DNA of 64,000 bases, taken from assembly GCF_000722685.1 (NCBI RefSeq), contig NZ_JPFV01000015.1, forward strand, positions 186,001 through 250,000, read 5' to 3'. The notes under the pieces were generated by a model. It made no database searches, was not told the origin of the DNA, and saw only the letters and a program-made list of their open reading frames with translations. Within the stretch, counting starts at the first letter, position 1, and each line of letters starts with the position of its first letter. Origin of the DNA: Streptococcus mitis (GTDB taxonomy: Bacteria; Bacillota; Bacilli; Lactobacillales; Streptococcaceae). Below are positions 41,406-50,203 of this stretch, in pieces. The position numbers were made by a program, and so were the translations under genes.

Positions 41406-43055
41406 ATGTCTCATTCCTTTAAAAAATCTCTCCAAAAAGAAATTCTCCATAGAAGCTCTATCGCAGCCTTTGTGACCTCTCTTTTACTACTCATTTTACT
41501 TTTTGGTTTTTCCTATTTTTTACAAAAGCAACAACTCTCCAAAGACACGAGACAGATTGTCAAACAAGTTCAAGAGATGAAAGAAGCAAATAATGAGCTC
41601 CTGACCACTATGAACTATAAAATGATTCCTGGATTTTTGGACGGCAAACACACAGAGCGAGAAGTATTTAGCTTATTTTACGAGACAAAAGCTAAATTAA
41701 AACTTAGTTCTGACCTCATTATCCTAAGTGATACAGGTGAATTACTATTTAGTACCAATCGAAATCATCAAGAAAGTATTTTATCACCCTACTATCTAAA
41801 ACTGCTCATTCAAAATCCTTCTCAAGATAAAGTTACAGAAAAAATTGCACTATCTTCAGACAAGCAACACTACACACTCTTTATCAAACCACTACTTCAA
41901 AACCAACGAGTTAAAGCCTATACTATTGCTTTCGTAAATGAGAATGATTTCATCTCAAGTTTCCCAATGATAAATTCTAAATACATCATTACCGATAGCT
42001 TTGGAAATATGTTTTCCAACAATACAAATCAGTTTACTCGTTCTACTCTTGAAAAAATTGATGAGAAACTCCTACACTCTCGCACCCACTGGTATGCGAA
42101 TGAACCGCTTATTGTTCAAAAAGAAAAAGTCGGTGCTATTTTTTCAATCTATACTTTTCAATCCTTCTTTCCTATTCCTAGCTTACTCGGCCTAGCCTCT
42201 ATTCTCACCTTATGTATATTCTTCCTCTACTTCTGGCAAGCAAGACGAATTGCTCATAAGATTGCTACACACAACGCTGTTCCTATTGAAAGTTTAGTTT
42301 ACCAACTTCAAGAAATTCCCAAACAAGAAGAAAAAAGGCTTTATCTACAAACAGGTGATGAGTTTGAATTTATGGCCGAAAAAATTAATAATATGTTGTA
42401 TGAATTAGATCAACTTCATCAGAAAATGTTGACCATCGAAAAAGAAAAGTGGATTTTTGAAAGAAAAATGCTGGAAGCTCAGTTCAATCCTCATTTTCTC
42501 TACAATACACTTGAAACGATTAAAATCACTTCTTTAATGGATGCAAATCTCACACAAGACCTAATCCAAAATCTCACGCGCATTCTTCGCTACAGTATCA
42601 CCGATTTAGAAAAAGAAACAACCATTTGTCAAGATTTAAAGATTATAGAGGATTACCTTATTATTCATAAAATTCGTTTCGAGCACTTTTCCTATGATAT
42701 TGTCTGCCCAGAAACTGTCGATAATCAGCCTATCCCTAAACTTTTCTTGCTTCCCCTAGTAGAAAATGCTATAAAATATGGGATGCAATACCGTATTGAT
42801 CTTCATATTGATATCCAAATTACCTTGGAAACAGATTCTCTGACTTTTTGGGTCAAGGATAATGCCGGAGGACTCACAAAACAAGAGCGAATCGCTATTT
42901 TAGACTCTTTAGATAGCCCTCATACCCAGCATGGCATTGTTAACAGCTACAAACGATTGAGCAATTTCTTTCCTGATGTTCAGCTAGATTTAGGAGTCAA
43001 TCGTCAAGGAGAAACTTGGGTCAAATTTGTAACGAAAGGACTAACTCATGTTTAA
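41406..43055 (+). CDS. Sensor histidine kinase (YesM/LytS-like)
   Basis: A 549-residue sensor. A membrane helix at about residues 18-38 and another near 258-278 enclose an extracytoplasmic sensor domain of roughly 215 residues. A HAMP-like linker, then the phospho-acceptor box QFNPHFLYNTLETIK (around residue 362), the N-box PLVENAIKYGM and the G-box KDNAGGL complete the kinase. This is the HPK8/YesM class, usually paired with AraC-type response regulators, and here that is exactly the next gene. Gene neighbours suggest it senses something linked to metal uptake (inference). Confidence 0.92.
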   Translation: MSHSFKKSLQKEILHRSSIAAFVTSLLLLILLFGFSYFLQKQQLSKDTRQIVKQVQEMKEANNELLTTMNYKMIPGFLDGKHTEREVFSLFYETKAKLKLSSDLIILSDTGELLFSTNRNHQESILSPYYLKLLIQNPSQDKVTEKIALSSDKQHYTLFIKPLLQNQRVKAYTIAFVNENDFISSFPMINSKYIITDSFGNMFSNNTNQFTRSTLEKIDEKLLHSRTHWYANEPLIVQKEKVGAIFSIYTFQSFFPIPSLLGLASILTLCIFFLYFWQARRIAHKIATHNAVPIESLVYQLQEIPKQEEKRLYLQTGDEFEFMAEKINNMLYELDQLHQKMLTIEKEKWIFERKMLEAQFNPHFLYNTLETIKITSLMDANLTQDLIQNLTRILRYSITDLEKETTICQDLKIIEDYLIIHKIRFEHFSYDIVCPETVDNQPIPKLFLLPLVENAIKYGMQYRIDLHIDIQITLETDSLTFWVKDNAGGLTKQERIAILDSLDSPHTQHGIVNSYKRLSNFFPDVQLDLGVNRQGETWVKFVTKGLTHV

Positions 43056-43818
43056 GCTCATTATCGTAGAAGATGAACACCTCATTCGAAAATGGCTAGA
43101 GATTGCCGTAGACTACTCTGCCTTAGGCATCCAAGTTGTAGGAACTGCCAGTCACGGTCAAGAGGGAATGAAACTCATCCAAGAAAAAGAACCTCATATT
43201 GTCTTAACAGACATCACAATGCCAATTATGGATGCTTTTATGATGTTCGAAGCCACTCGTACTCTTTCTTATGAAAAAGTTATCTTATCTGGTTATAACG
43301 ATTTTCAAAATGCAAAAAAAGCCATGCAATATGGGGCAGTTGATTTCTTATCCAAACCAATTGACACAAAGGAATTGACAGAATGTCTTCAAAACATTGT
43401 TTTGCGATTACAAGTTAGCACCTATCAAGAAACTCCTTTTTTAGAAGAATATCAAACTTTACTCTCCTCTATCCAACAAATTGATACACAAAACCAAATC
43501 ATTCAGCAAATTCTGGAATTTGTGCATCAACACTACTGCATGCACTTTACCATTTCTACCATTGCAGAGAATCTAGGATATAGCGAAAGTTATCTATATA
43601 AGGTCATCAAAGAAGACTTCCCAATGACGTTAAATGAATATATCTTACGCTACCGCCTCAAGCAAGCTATAGATAAAATGGCTGAATCCCCCAACTCCCC
43701 CTTAAGCGATATCTCTGAACAAGTTGGATTTTCAGACTATAAATATTTTGCCAAAGTTTTTAAAAAGTATCTCCATATTTCTCCAAAAGAATTAAAACTT
43801 ATGGATAAGAATCATTGA
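43048..43818 (+). CDS. AraC-type response regulator (YesN-like)
   Basis: A 256-residue regulator. The receiver domain has the acidic pair ED at residues 8-9, the phospho-acceptor Asp in IVLTDITMPI (residue 55) and Lys in SKPIDTKE. The C-terminal AraC/XylS helix-turn-helix pair is at about residues 155-256 (SESYLYKVIKEDFPMTLNEY, ISEQVGFSDYKYFAKVFKKY). It overlaps the kinase gene by 8 bases. Its likely target is the adjacent iron-type operon and itself. Confidence 0.92.
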   Translation: MFKLIIVEDEHLIRKWLEIAVDYSALGIQVVGTASHGQEGMKLIQEKEPHIVLTDITMPIMDAFMMFEATRTLSYEKVILSGYNDFQNAKKAMQYGAVDFLSKPIDTKELTECLQNIVLRLQVSTYQETPFLEEYQTLLSSIQQIDTQNQIIQQILEFVHQHYCMHFTISTIAENLGYSESYLYKVIKEDFPMTLNEYILRYRLKQAIDKMAESPNSPLSDISEQVGFSDYKYFAKVFKKYLHISPKELKLMDKNH

Positions 43819-43821
43819 TGT

Positions 43822-43858
43822 AAAAGGATTGCTCAACTCTATTGTAGCAATCTTTTTA
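43822..43858 (+). terminator. Two-component system terminator
   Basis: AAAGGATTGCT pairs with AGCAATCTTTT around CAACTCTATTGT, followed by Ts. It separates the regulator genes from the transporter operon. Confidence 0.75.
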
Positions 43859-43969
43859 TTTTATACTTACCATCGAAATCCTATCCACAGTTCACGCATC
43901 CATACTCTAGGAACTCATTTCCTATTTTCTATTTTAGATTTCTTTAAGGTTTTTATTATATTCTATAGG

Positions 43970-44006
43970 ACTCTACAAATTATAAATGTTATTCAAGTTG
44001 TAGAGT
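43970..44006 (+). promoter_or_regulatory. Dyad upstream of the first iron-type lipoprotein gene
   Basis: ACTCTACAA and TTGTAGAGT form a perfect 9-bp inverted repeat separated by 19 bases, just before the ribosome-binding site. It could be a two-site operator for the response regulator or a hairpin in the leader. The sequence alone does not decide. Confidence 0.45.
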
Positions 44007-44034
44007 TGAAACGTTCGTAAAAAAGGAGATTATT

Positions 44035-45075
44035 ATGAAAAAACTACTATTCTTTCTCTCTTGTGGCTGGATATTTCTTACTTTATCAGGATGTTCTTCA
44101 ACTATAGAAGCAGAAACTAGCTCTGGAAAAGATTCAGATAACACTTTGGTTGTATACTCACCTAACCCTGAAGATCTTATCGAAGAAACAATCCCTACCT
44201 TCGAAGAAAAATATGGTATTAAGGTTGATTTAGTACAAGCCAGCACTGGTGAATTATTCAAAAAAGCTGAGGCCGAAAGAGAATCCCCAGTAGCCGATGT
44301 CATTTTCGGAGGCTCCTACGCCCTCTTCTCTTCTAACGAAAAACTTTTTGAACCTTATATTTCTCAAGAAAACGACCAGATAATCCCTGAATATCAAAAT
44401 AAAACTGGATTTTACACCCCTTACACACTGGATGTCAGTGTTATCATTGCCAATTCAGCCCTTACAAAAGATATTAAAATCGAAGGCTACAATGATTTAC
44501 TCAATCCCAAATTAAAAGGAAAAATCGCTACTGCTGATCCAAGTAACGCTTCAAGCGCCTTTGCTCAATTAACAAATATGCTTGTAGACCAAGGTGGATA
44601 CGAAAATGAACAAGCTTGGACCTATGTGAAAAATCTCTTTACCCTAGTAGATGGAAAGATTGCATCTAGCTCTTCAAATGTTTACAAAGCTGTCGCCGAT
44701 GGAGAAATGGCTGTAGGACTAACCTATGAAGATCCTGCCTTAAAACTCTTAAATGATGGAGTTGATGTAAAAGTCATTTATCCAAAAGAAGGAACCGTAT
44801 TTTTACCTGGTAATGCAGCTATCGTCAAAAACGCCAAACACATGGAAAATGCCAAGAAGTTTATCGATTTCCTCCTTTCACAAGAAATCCAAGATAAGCT
44901 AGGAACCGAAACTACAATCCGACCTATTCGTAAAAATGCTAAAACCAATAAAAATATGAAGGCTATGACAGAAATCAATGTTGCTACTGAAGATTCAGAT
45001 TATGTCATCAAGAACAAATCCGCTATTCTTAAAAAGTACAATGATATTTTTACAGATATCCAATCTAAAAAATAA
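44035..45075 (+). CDS. Iron-type ABC transporter lipoprotein receptor, copy 1
   Basis: A 346-residue lipoprotein with lipobox LSGC (Cys about residue 20). The mature part is of the FbpA/SBP_bac_6 type (VVYSPNPEDLIEETIPTFEE, GKIATADPSNASSAFAQLTN, GEMAVGLTYEDPALKLLNDG), a family that binds ferric iron and sometimes aminoethylphosphonate. The next gene is a close paralogue, and the ATPase and permease follow. The start region AGGAGATTATTATGAAAAA (44024-44042) is the perfect complement of a stretch of csRNA copy 4. It may be the csRNA target in this window. Confidence 0.87.
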   Translation: MKKLLFFLSCGWIFLTLSGCSSTIEAETSSGKDSDNTLVVYSPNPEDLIEETIPTFEEKYGIKVDLVQASTGELFKKAEAERESPVADVIFGGSYALFSSNEKLFEPYISQENDQIIPEYQNKTGFYTPYTLDVSVIIANSALTKDIKIEGYNDLLNPKLKGKIATADPSNASSAFAQLTNMLVDQGGYENEQAWTYVKNLFTLVDGKIASSSSNVYKAVADGEMAVGLTYEDPALKLLNDGVDVKVIYPKEGTVFLPGNAAIVKNAKHMENAKKFIDFLLSQEIQDKLGTETTIRPIRKNAKTNKNMKAMTEINVATEDSDYVIKNKSAILKKYNDIFTDIQSKK

Positions 45076-45236
45076 CATTTGATACTCAATAATTAACTAT
45101 CAAACCCTACTATAAAATTAAAAAGATTACTTCCGTTTTTGTAGAGAATTTTACTCTAATAGAATAGAATTATCGGTTTAAAAAACGCTTACATTGTTTT
45201 AAAATAAACTTAAATAACATAACGGAGGTATCCATC

Positions 45237-46283
45237 ATGAAAAAGAAATGGATGTATTATGCTGCTTGCGGACTAGCTCTTTTTGGTCTTGCTGCTTGTT
45301 CTTCTAATGAATCTGCCGATGGCGGTTCATCTGATAAAGGAGACGGCGGTTCGCTAGTCGTTTATTCACCAAACTCAGAGGGCTTAATCGGAGCAACCAT
45401 TCCTGCCTTTGAAGAAAAATATGGTATCAAAGTAGAGCTGATTCAAGCTGGTACCGGAGAACTTTTCAAAAAACTAGAATCAGAAAAAGAAGCTCCTGTA
45501 GCCGATGTCATCTTTGGTGGTTCTTATACACAATATGCAACCCACGGAGAACTATTTGAAAACTATACTTCAAAAGAAAATGATAATGTTATCAAAGAAT
45601 ATCAAAACACAACTGGCTACTCTACGCCTTATACACTAGATGGTAGTGTTTTAATCGTCAATCCTGACTTAACTAAAGGCATGAACATTGAAGGATATAG
45701 CGATCTTCTTAAACCTGAATTAAAAGGGAAAATTGCAACTGCCGACCCAGCCAATTCTTCTAGCGCTTTTGCTCAATTAACTAATATGCTACAAGCACAA
45801 GGTGGCTACAAAGATGATAAAGCTTGGGGCTATGTAAAAGATCTCTTCACACTTATTGACGGTAAAATCGGTTCAAGCTCATCAGGTGTCTACAAAGCAG
45901 TTGCTGATGGAGAAATGGCTGTGGGACTCTCTTATGAAGATCCGGCAGTTAAACTCTTAAATGACGGTGCTAACATCAAGGTTGTCTATCCAAAAGAAGG
46001 AACAGTCTTCCTACCTGCTAGTGCTGCTATCGTTAAAAAAGCGAAAAATATGGAAAATGCCAAGAAATTTATCGATTTTATTATCTCTCAAGAAGTACAA
46101 GATACACTTGGTACAACCACTACTAACCGCCCTGTGCGTAAAAATGCTAAAACAAGCGAAAATATGAAACCAATTGACAAAATCAAAACACTCACTGAAG
46201 ATTATGATTATGTCATTAAGAATAAATCAGATATCGTTAAAAAATACAACGAAGTATTTACAGACATCCAATCTAAACAGTAA
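45237..46283 (+). CDS. Iron-type ABC transporter lipoprotein receptor, copy 2
   Basis: A 348-residue paralogue of the preceding protein. Its lipobox is LAAC, followed by a Gly/Ser/Asp linker. It has the same family blocks (VYSPNSEGLIGATIPAFEE, GKIATADPANSSSAFAQLTN, GEMAVGLSYEDPAVKLLNDG). Its leader has its own ribosome-binding site (GGAGG) with no csRNA match. An AAAAAACGCTTACATTG cre-like or -35 region (near 45183) suggests an internal promoter. Two receptors for one permease may differ in ligand or expression. A 12-base gap leads to the ATPase gene. Confidence 0.87.
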   Translation: MKKKWMYYAACGLALFGLAACSSNESADGGSSDKGDGGSLVVYSPNSEGLIGATIPAFEEKYGIKVELIQAGTGELFKKLESEKEAPVADVIFGGSYTQYATHGELFENYTSKENDNVIKEYQNTTGYSTPYTLDGSVLIVNPDLTKGMNIEGYSDLLKPELKGKIATADPANSSSAFAQLTNMLQAQGGYKDDKAWGYVKDLFTLIDGKIGSSSSGVYKAVADGEMAVGLSYEDPAVKLLNDGANIKVVYPKEGTVFLPASAAIVKKAKNMENAKKFIDFIISQEVQDTLGTTTTNRPVRKNAKTSENMKPIDKIKTLTEDYDYVIKNKSDIVKKYNEVFTDIQSKQ

Positions 46284-46295
46284 AAGAGGTTCACT

Positions 46296-47387
46296 ATGAG
46301 TGAGATCAAAATTATTAACGCAAAAAAAATCTACCACGACATCCCTGTTATTGAAAACTTGAATGTTACAATTCCCAAAGGAAGTCTCTTCACTCTCTTG
46401 GGACCTTCAGGTTGCGGGAAAACAACCCTTCTTCGTATGATTGCTGGTTTCAATAGTATTGAAGGTGGAGAGTTTTACTTTGATGATACTAAAATCAATA
46501 ATATGGAACCAAGCAAACGTAATATCGGGATGGTGTTCCAAAACTACGCTATTTTCCCTCATTTGACTGTTCGAGACAATGTTGCTTTTGGTCTTAAGCA
46601 AAAGAAAGTTCCAAAAGAGGAATTAATTCAACAAACCAATAAATATCTTGAACTCATGCAAATTGCTCAGTATGCAGATCGAAAACCTGATAAACTCAGT
46701 GGTGGACAACAACAACGCGTCGCTCTAGCACGTGCACTAGCTGTTAATCCAAGTGTTCTCCTCATGGACGAGCCCCTTAGTAACCTCGATGCAAAACTAC
46801 GCTTGGATATGCGTCAAGCTATTAGAGAAATCCAACACGAAGTAGGCATTACCACTGTATATGTAACCCACGATCAAGAAGAAGCTATGGCCATTTCAGA
46901 TCAAATCGCTGTTATGAAAGATGGCGTTATTCAACAAATCGGCCGACCAAAAGAACTCTATCATAAACCAGCTAATGAATTTGTAGCAACCTTTATCGGA
47001 CGCACAAATATTATCCCTGCCAATCTCGAAAAACGGAGCGACGGTGCTTATATCGTCTTTTCAGACGGCTATTCTCTTCGTATGCCAACTCTTGACCACG
47101 CAGAGGAACAGGCTATTCATGTAAGCATTCGTCCTGAAGAGTTTATCAAAGATGAGTCTGGAGATATTGAAGGAATCATTAGTGATAGTGTCTATCTTGG
47201 ACTAAATACTGAATATTTCATCGAGACAGGCTTTGCATCAAAAATTCAAGTCAGTGAAGAATCAACTTTTGAAGAAGATTTACAAAAGGGTGATCGTATC
47301 CGCCTACGAATCAATACTCAAAAATTAAATGTCTTTTCTGCAGATGGTGCACAAAACCTGATAAAAGGAGTCAGCCATGGAACGTAA
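46296..47387 (+). CDS. Iron-type ABC transporter ATPase
   Basis: A 363-residue ATPase. Walker A GPSGCGKTT, Q-loop MVFQNYAIFPH, signature LSGGQQQRVALARAL, Walker B LLMDEPLSNLD and switch His THDQEEA are present. The C-terminal TOBE-like regulatory domain (about residues 240-363) is of the FbpC/PotA kind. It overlaps the permease gene by 11 bases. It energises uptake by the neighbouring permease. Confidence 0.94.
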   Translation: MSEIKIINAKKIYHDIPVIENLNVTIPKGSLFTLLGPSGCGKTTLLRMIAGFNSIEGGEFYFDDTKINNMEPSKRNIGMVFQNYAIFPHLTVRDNVAFGLKQKKVPKEELIQQTNKYLELMQIAQYADRKPDKLSGGQQQRVALARALAVNPSVLLMDEPLSNLDAKLRLDMRQAIREIQHEVGITTVYVTHDQEEAMAISDQIAVMKDGVIQQIGRPKELYHKPANEFVATFIGRTNIIPANLEKRSDGAYIVFSDGYSLRMPTLDHAEEQAIHVSIRPEEFIKDESGDIEGIISDSVYLGLNTEYFIETGFASKIQVSEESTFEEDLQKGDRIRLRINTQKLNVFSADGAQNLIKGVSHGT

Positions 47388-49035
47388 AAAGCTAAACATC
47401 TGGACAGTCTCCTCTTTCTTCATCTTTCTTTCCTATCTTGTCTTTCTTGTCTATCCGATTGTAACGGTACTCAAGCAAGCACTCATACATGACGGACAAT
47501 TCTCTCTAGCTAATTTTGTAACCTTCTTTAGCAAGGCCTACTATTCTGAGACACTTGTCAACAGTTTCAAAGTTTCCATTACGGCTACTGTCACTTCCTT
47601 AGTCGTTGGAACCTTATTAGCTTATCTTTTTTCCATATACGACTTCAAGGGAAAGAAATTCTTACAAATATTGATTATCATTGCTTCCATGTCAGCTCCT
47701 TTCGTGGGAGCCTACTCCTGGATCCTCTTACTGGGACGAAATGGGGTCATCACTAAATTCCTGACAAATGCCCTTCATCTTCCAGCTATCGATATTTACG
47801 GATTCAAAGGAATTGTACTTGTCTTTACACTACAACTATTCCCACTGGTATTTCTATACGTTGCTGGGACAATGAAAAGTATTGACAATTCTCTACTTGA
47901 AGCCGCTGAAAGCATGGGGTCCTTCGGATTTAAGCGTATCGTAACGGTTGTTTTGCCTCTCCTAGTTCCAACCTTACTAGCAGCTGCCTTGCTTGTATTT
48001 ATGAGAGCATTCTCAGACTTTGGAACGCCTATGTTGATTGGTGAAGGATATCGGACTTTCCCTGTCCTGATTTATACTCAATTTATTAGCGAGGTTGGAG
48101 GAAATTCTGCTTTTGCATCTGCTTTAGCAATTATGGCGATTATCATTGCCTTGGCGATTTTCCTTATCCAAAAATACATTTCAAACCGCTACAGTTTCAG
48201 TATGAATTCGCTCCATCCAATTGAGCCTAAAAAAACTACAAAAGGAAAAATGGCTACCATTTATGCAACAGTCTACGGAATTATCTTGTTCTCTGTTCTA
48301 CCTCAAGTCTACTTGATTTATACTTCTTTCCTAAAAACATCAGGTATGGTATTTGTCAAAGGTTATTCTCTAAACAGTTACAAGGTGGCTTTCAATCGTA
48401 TGGGGTCTGCTATTTTCAATACCATTCGTATCCCTTTGATTGCCTTAGTTCTAGTTGTCCTATTCGCAACATTTATCTCCTACCTAGCCGTTAGAAAACG
48501 GAATTTGTTTACAAACCTAATTGACAGCCTCAGTATGGTCCCTTATATTGTACCAGGAACCGTTCTAGGGATTGCCTTCATTTCTTCCTTCAATACTGGC
48601 CTATTTGGAAGTGGATTTCTTATGATTACAGGGACAGCTTTCATCTTGATCATGTCCCTATCTGTCAGAAGATTGCCTTATACTATTCGCTCATCTGTTG
48701 CTAGCTTGCAACAAATAGCACCAAGTATTGAAGAAGCCGCTGAGAGCTTAGGAAGTAGCCGTCTCAATACCTTTGCCAAGATTACAACTCCAATGATGCT
48801 ATCTGGTATTATTTCTGGAGCTATCCTATCTTGGGTTACAATGATTTCAGAACTTTCTACTTCTATCCTCCTCTACAATGTCAAAACAAGAACAATGACT
48901 GTAGCTATTTATACAGAGGTTCTCAGAGGGAATTACGGTGTAGCCGCAGCCTTGTCAACTATCCTAACTATTCTAACAGTAGGTTCCTTGCTCTTGTTCA
49001 TGAAAATCTCTAAAAGCAATAGCATTACACTTTAG
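47377..49035 (+). CDS. Iron-type ABC transporter permease (fused double domain)
   Basis: A 552-residue permease with about twelve membrane helices. Two BPD-type coupling loops are seen (EAAESMGSFGFKRIVTVVLP near residue 170 and EEAAESLGSSRLNTFAKITT near residue 450). The two-domain layout matches FbpB-like iron permeases, which also include the pneumococcal Pit-type transporter as I recall it. Gene order (receptor, receptor, ATPase, permease) is a full importer. Terminator follows. Confidence 0.93.
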   Translation: MERKKLNIWTVSSFFIFLSYLVFLVYPIVTVLKQALIHDGQFSLANFVTFFSKAYYSETLVNSFKVSITATVTSLVVGTLLAYLFSIYDFKGKKFLQILIIIASMSAPFVGAYSWILLLGRNGVITKFLTNALHLPAIDIYGFKGIVLVFTLQLFPLVFLYVAGTMKSIDNSLLEAAESMGSFGFKRIVTVVLPLLVPTLLAAALLVFMRAFSDFGTPMLIGEGYRTFPVLIYTQFISEVGGNSAFASALAIMAIIIALAIFLIQKYISNRYSFSMNSLHPIEPKKTTKGKMATIYATVYGIILFSVLPQVYLIYTSFLKTSGMVFVKGYSLNSYKVAFNRMGSAIFNTIRIPLIALVLVVLFATFISYLAVRKRNLFTNLIDSLSMVPYIVPGTVLGIAFISSFNTGLFGSGFLMITGTAFILIMSLSVRRLPYTIRSSVASLQQIAPSIEEAAESLGSSRLNTFAKITTPMMLSGIISGAILSWVTMISELSTSILLYNVKTRTMTVAIYTEVLRGNYGVAAALSTILTILTVGSLLLFMKISKSNSITL

Positions 49036-49047
49036 TTTCCCCATCAA

Positions 49048-49083
49048 AAACAGCCGAAAGGATTACCCTCGGCTGTTTTTTCT
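49048..49083 (+). terminator. Transporter operon terminator
   Basis: AACAGCCGA pairs with TCGGCTGTT, followed by a T run. It closes the receptor-ATPase-permease transcript. Confidence 0.8.
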
Positions 49084-49137
49084 TATCTTGATATTCCTAT
49101 CAAATCCCTAGTTCATAGCAAGTAAGTATGTACTGAT

Positions 49138-49281
49138 TATACTCAATGAAAATCAAAGATCAAACTAGGAAGCTGCTCAAAGCACTGCTTTGAGGTTGTA
49201 GATAAGACTGACGAAGTCAGTTACATATATCTACGGCAAGACGACTTTGACGCGGTTTGAAGAGATTTTCGAAGAGTATTA
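49138..49281 (-). repeat. BOX element (A-B-C)
   Basis: A 144-bp BOX read on the minus strand. The plus strand begins TATACTCAATGAAAATCAAA, has one boxB unit with CAAAGCACTGCTTTGAGG and GACTGACGAAGTCAGT, and ends TTTTCGAAGAGTATTA. The boxA part has diverged (CTACGGCAAGACGACTTTGA). It lies immediately after the 3' end of the mutase gene. Confidence 0.9.
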
Positions 49282-49971
49282 AATAGAGACTTCCTCCATC
49301 TTCTCCCGTCCTAGTTCTCGGTAACTACGGTCACCGACAACTTCTACGCTAAACTGACCGTCCTCATATTCAAGGATCGTCACGCTACCATTATCGAGAC
49401 CATGCGGATGCATACCATTAATCAGATAAACAATGGTTCCAATGGTCATTCCATGGCTGACAACGAGAGCATTGCCCCCACCTTGTTCTTCCATTTCTTT
49501 GGCAATCGCTTCAAAACCTTCCTTGATTCGACCACTGAGTTTTTCCCAGCCTTCAGCCCAACCAGCTGTATCAACTTCTACCAAGCCCTCAGCCAGTTCA
49601 GCATAAGATAATTGGTGAACGTGGTTCACATTAAAGATACGAGGAATAATGCCCATGAAAAGATCACCATCATAAGCTCCGTCAAAGCTACCAAAACACC
49701 ATTCTCTGATACGCTTGTCCATGCGATAAGGGATTTTCCCCTGCAAGCCAAGTTCATCAAGGATGATTCCCATTGTCTGAATGGTGCGCCCAGAATCACT
49801 CGAATAAGCGCGCTCAAACTGCAGACCAGATTCTCGCAAACCGATTCCTAATTCTTGAATCCCTCGTTCACCTTCAGCTGTTAAGGGAGTATCGCTCCAA
49901 CCTTGCGCGCGACCAATCGTGTTAAACATGGTCTTGCCATGACGTACCAAATACAATCGTACTTTTACCAT
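49279..49971 (-). CDS. Histidine phosphatase (phosphoglycerate mutase family) protein
   Basis: A 230-residue protein. Catalytic RHGKT at residues 10-14 and VVSHGMTIGTIVYLINGM at about residue 168 give the two His of the phosphoglycerate mutase superfamily. The protein is probably a phosphatase rather than a glycolytic mutase, because many single-copy family members in streptococci are. It is transcribed on its own after csRNA copy 4. Its stop lies inside the BOX end. Confidence 0.87.
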   Translation of the reverse strand: MVKVRLYLVRHGKTMFNTIGRAQGWSDTPLTAEGERGIQELGIGLRESGLQFERAYSSDSGRTIQTMGIILDELGLQGKIPYRMDKRIREWCFGSFDGAYDGDLFMGIIPRIFNVNHVHQLSYAELAEGLVEVDTAGWAEGWEKLSGRIKEGFEAIAKEMEEQGGGNALVVSHGMTIGTIVYLINGMHPHGLDNGSVTILEYEDGQFSVEVVGDRSYRELGREKMEEVSI

Positions 49972-50015
49972 TTTCCGTCCTCCGTTTGCTTCTATTATAT
50001 CATGGATGATAAAAC

Positions 50016-50161
50016 AAAAGCCACCCAGACAGGCGACTTTTGCAGGAGATTATTATGAAAAAGTTTAGGAGTTCTATTAAATAAAGATATTAGATGAAAA
50101 TCAAATTCAAACTAAATCAGAGTTATCTGTTTCAAATAATATTAGGAGGTCTTTATTTAAT
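50016..50161 (-). ncRNA. CiaR-dependent small RNA (csRNA), copy 4 (long form)
   Basis: A predicted RNA of about 146 nt, longer than copies 1-3 by about 50 nt. The CCTCC-containing first hairpin half is present, but about 52 nt are inserted between TTAAATAAAGACCTCCTAAT and the second TATTTAA arm (quoted as TTTATTTAA). The linker has CTTTTTCATAATAATCTCCT and the terminator is AAGTCGCCTGTCTGGGTGGCTTTT (20-nt parts: AAGTCGCCTGTCTGGGTGGC, then TTTT). Lies between the choline-binding protein and mutase genes. Pneumococcal csRNAs range from about 87 to 151 nt, so the size fits. Confidence 0.8.
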
Positions 50162-50183
50162 GATTATAGTATACACACCTAAC

Positions 50184-50200
50184 CTTAAATAGAACTTAAA
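50184..50200 (-). promoter_or_regulatory. CiaR box of csRNA copy 4
   Basis: The minus strand reads TTTAAG-TTCTA-TTTAAG, with TATACT (50168-50173) 10 bp downstream. The box ends 4 bases before the choline-binding protein stop codon. Confidence 0.85.
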
Positions 50201-50203
50201 AAA

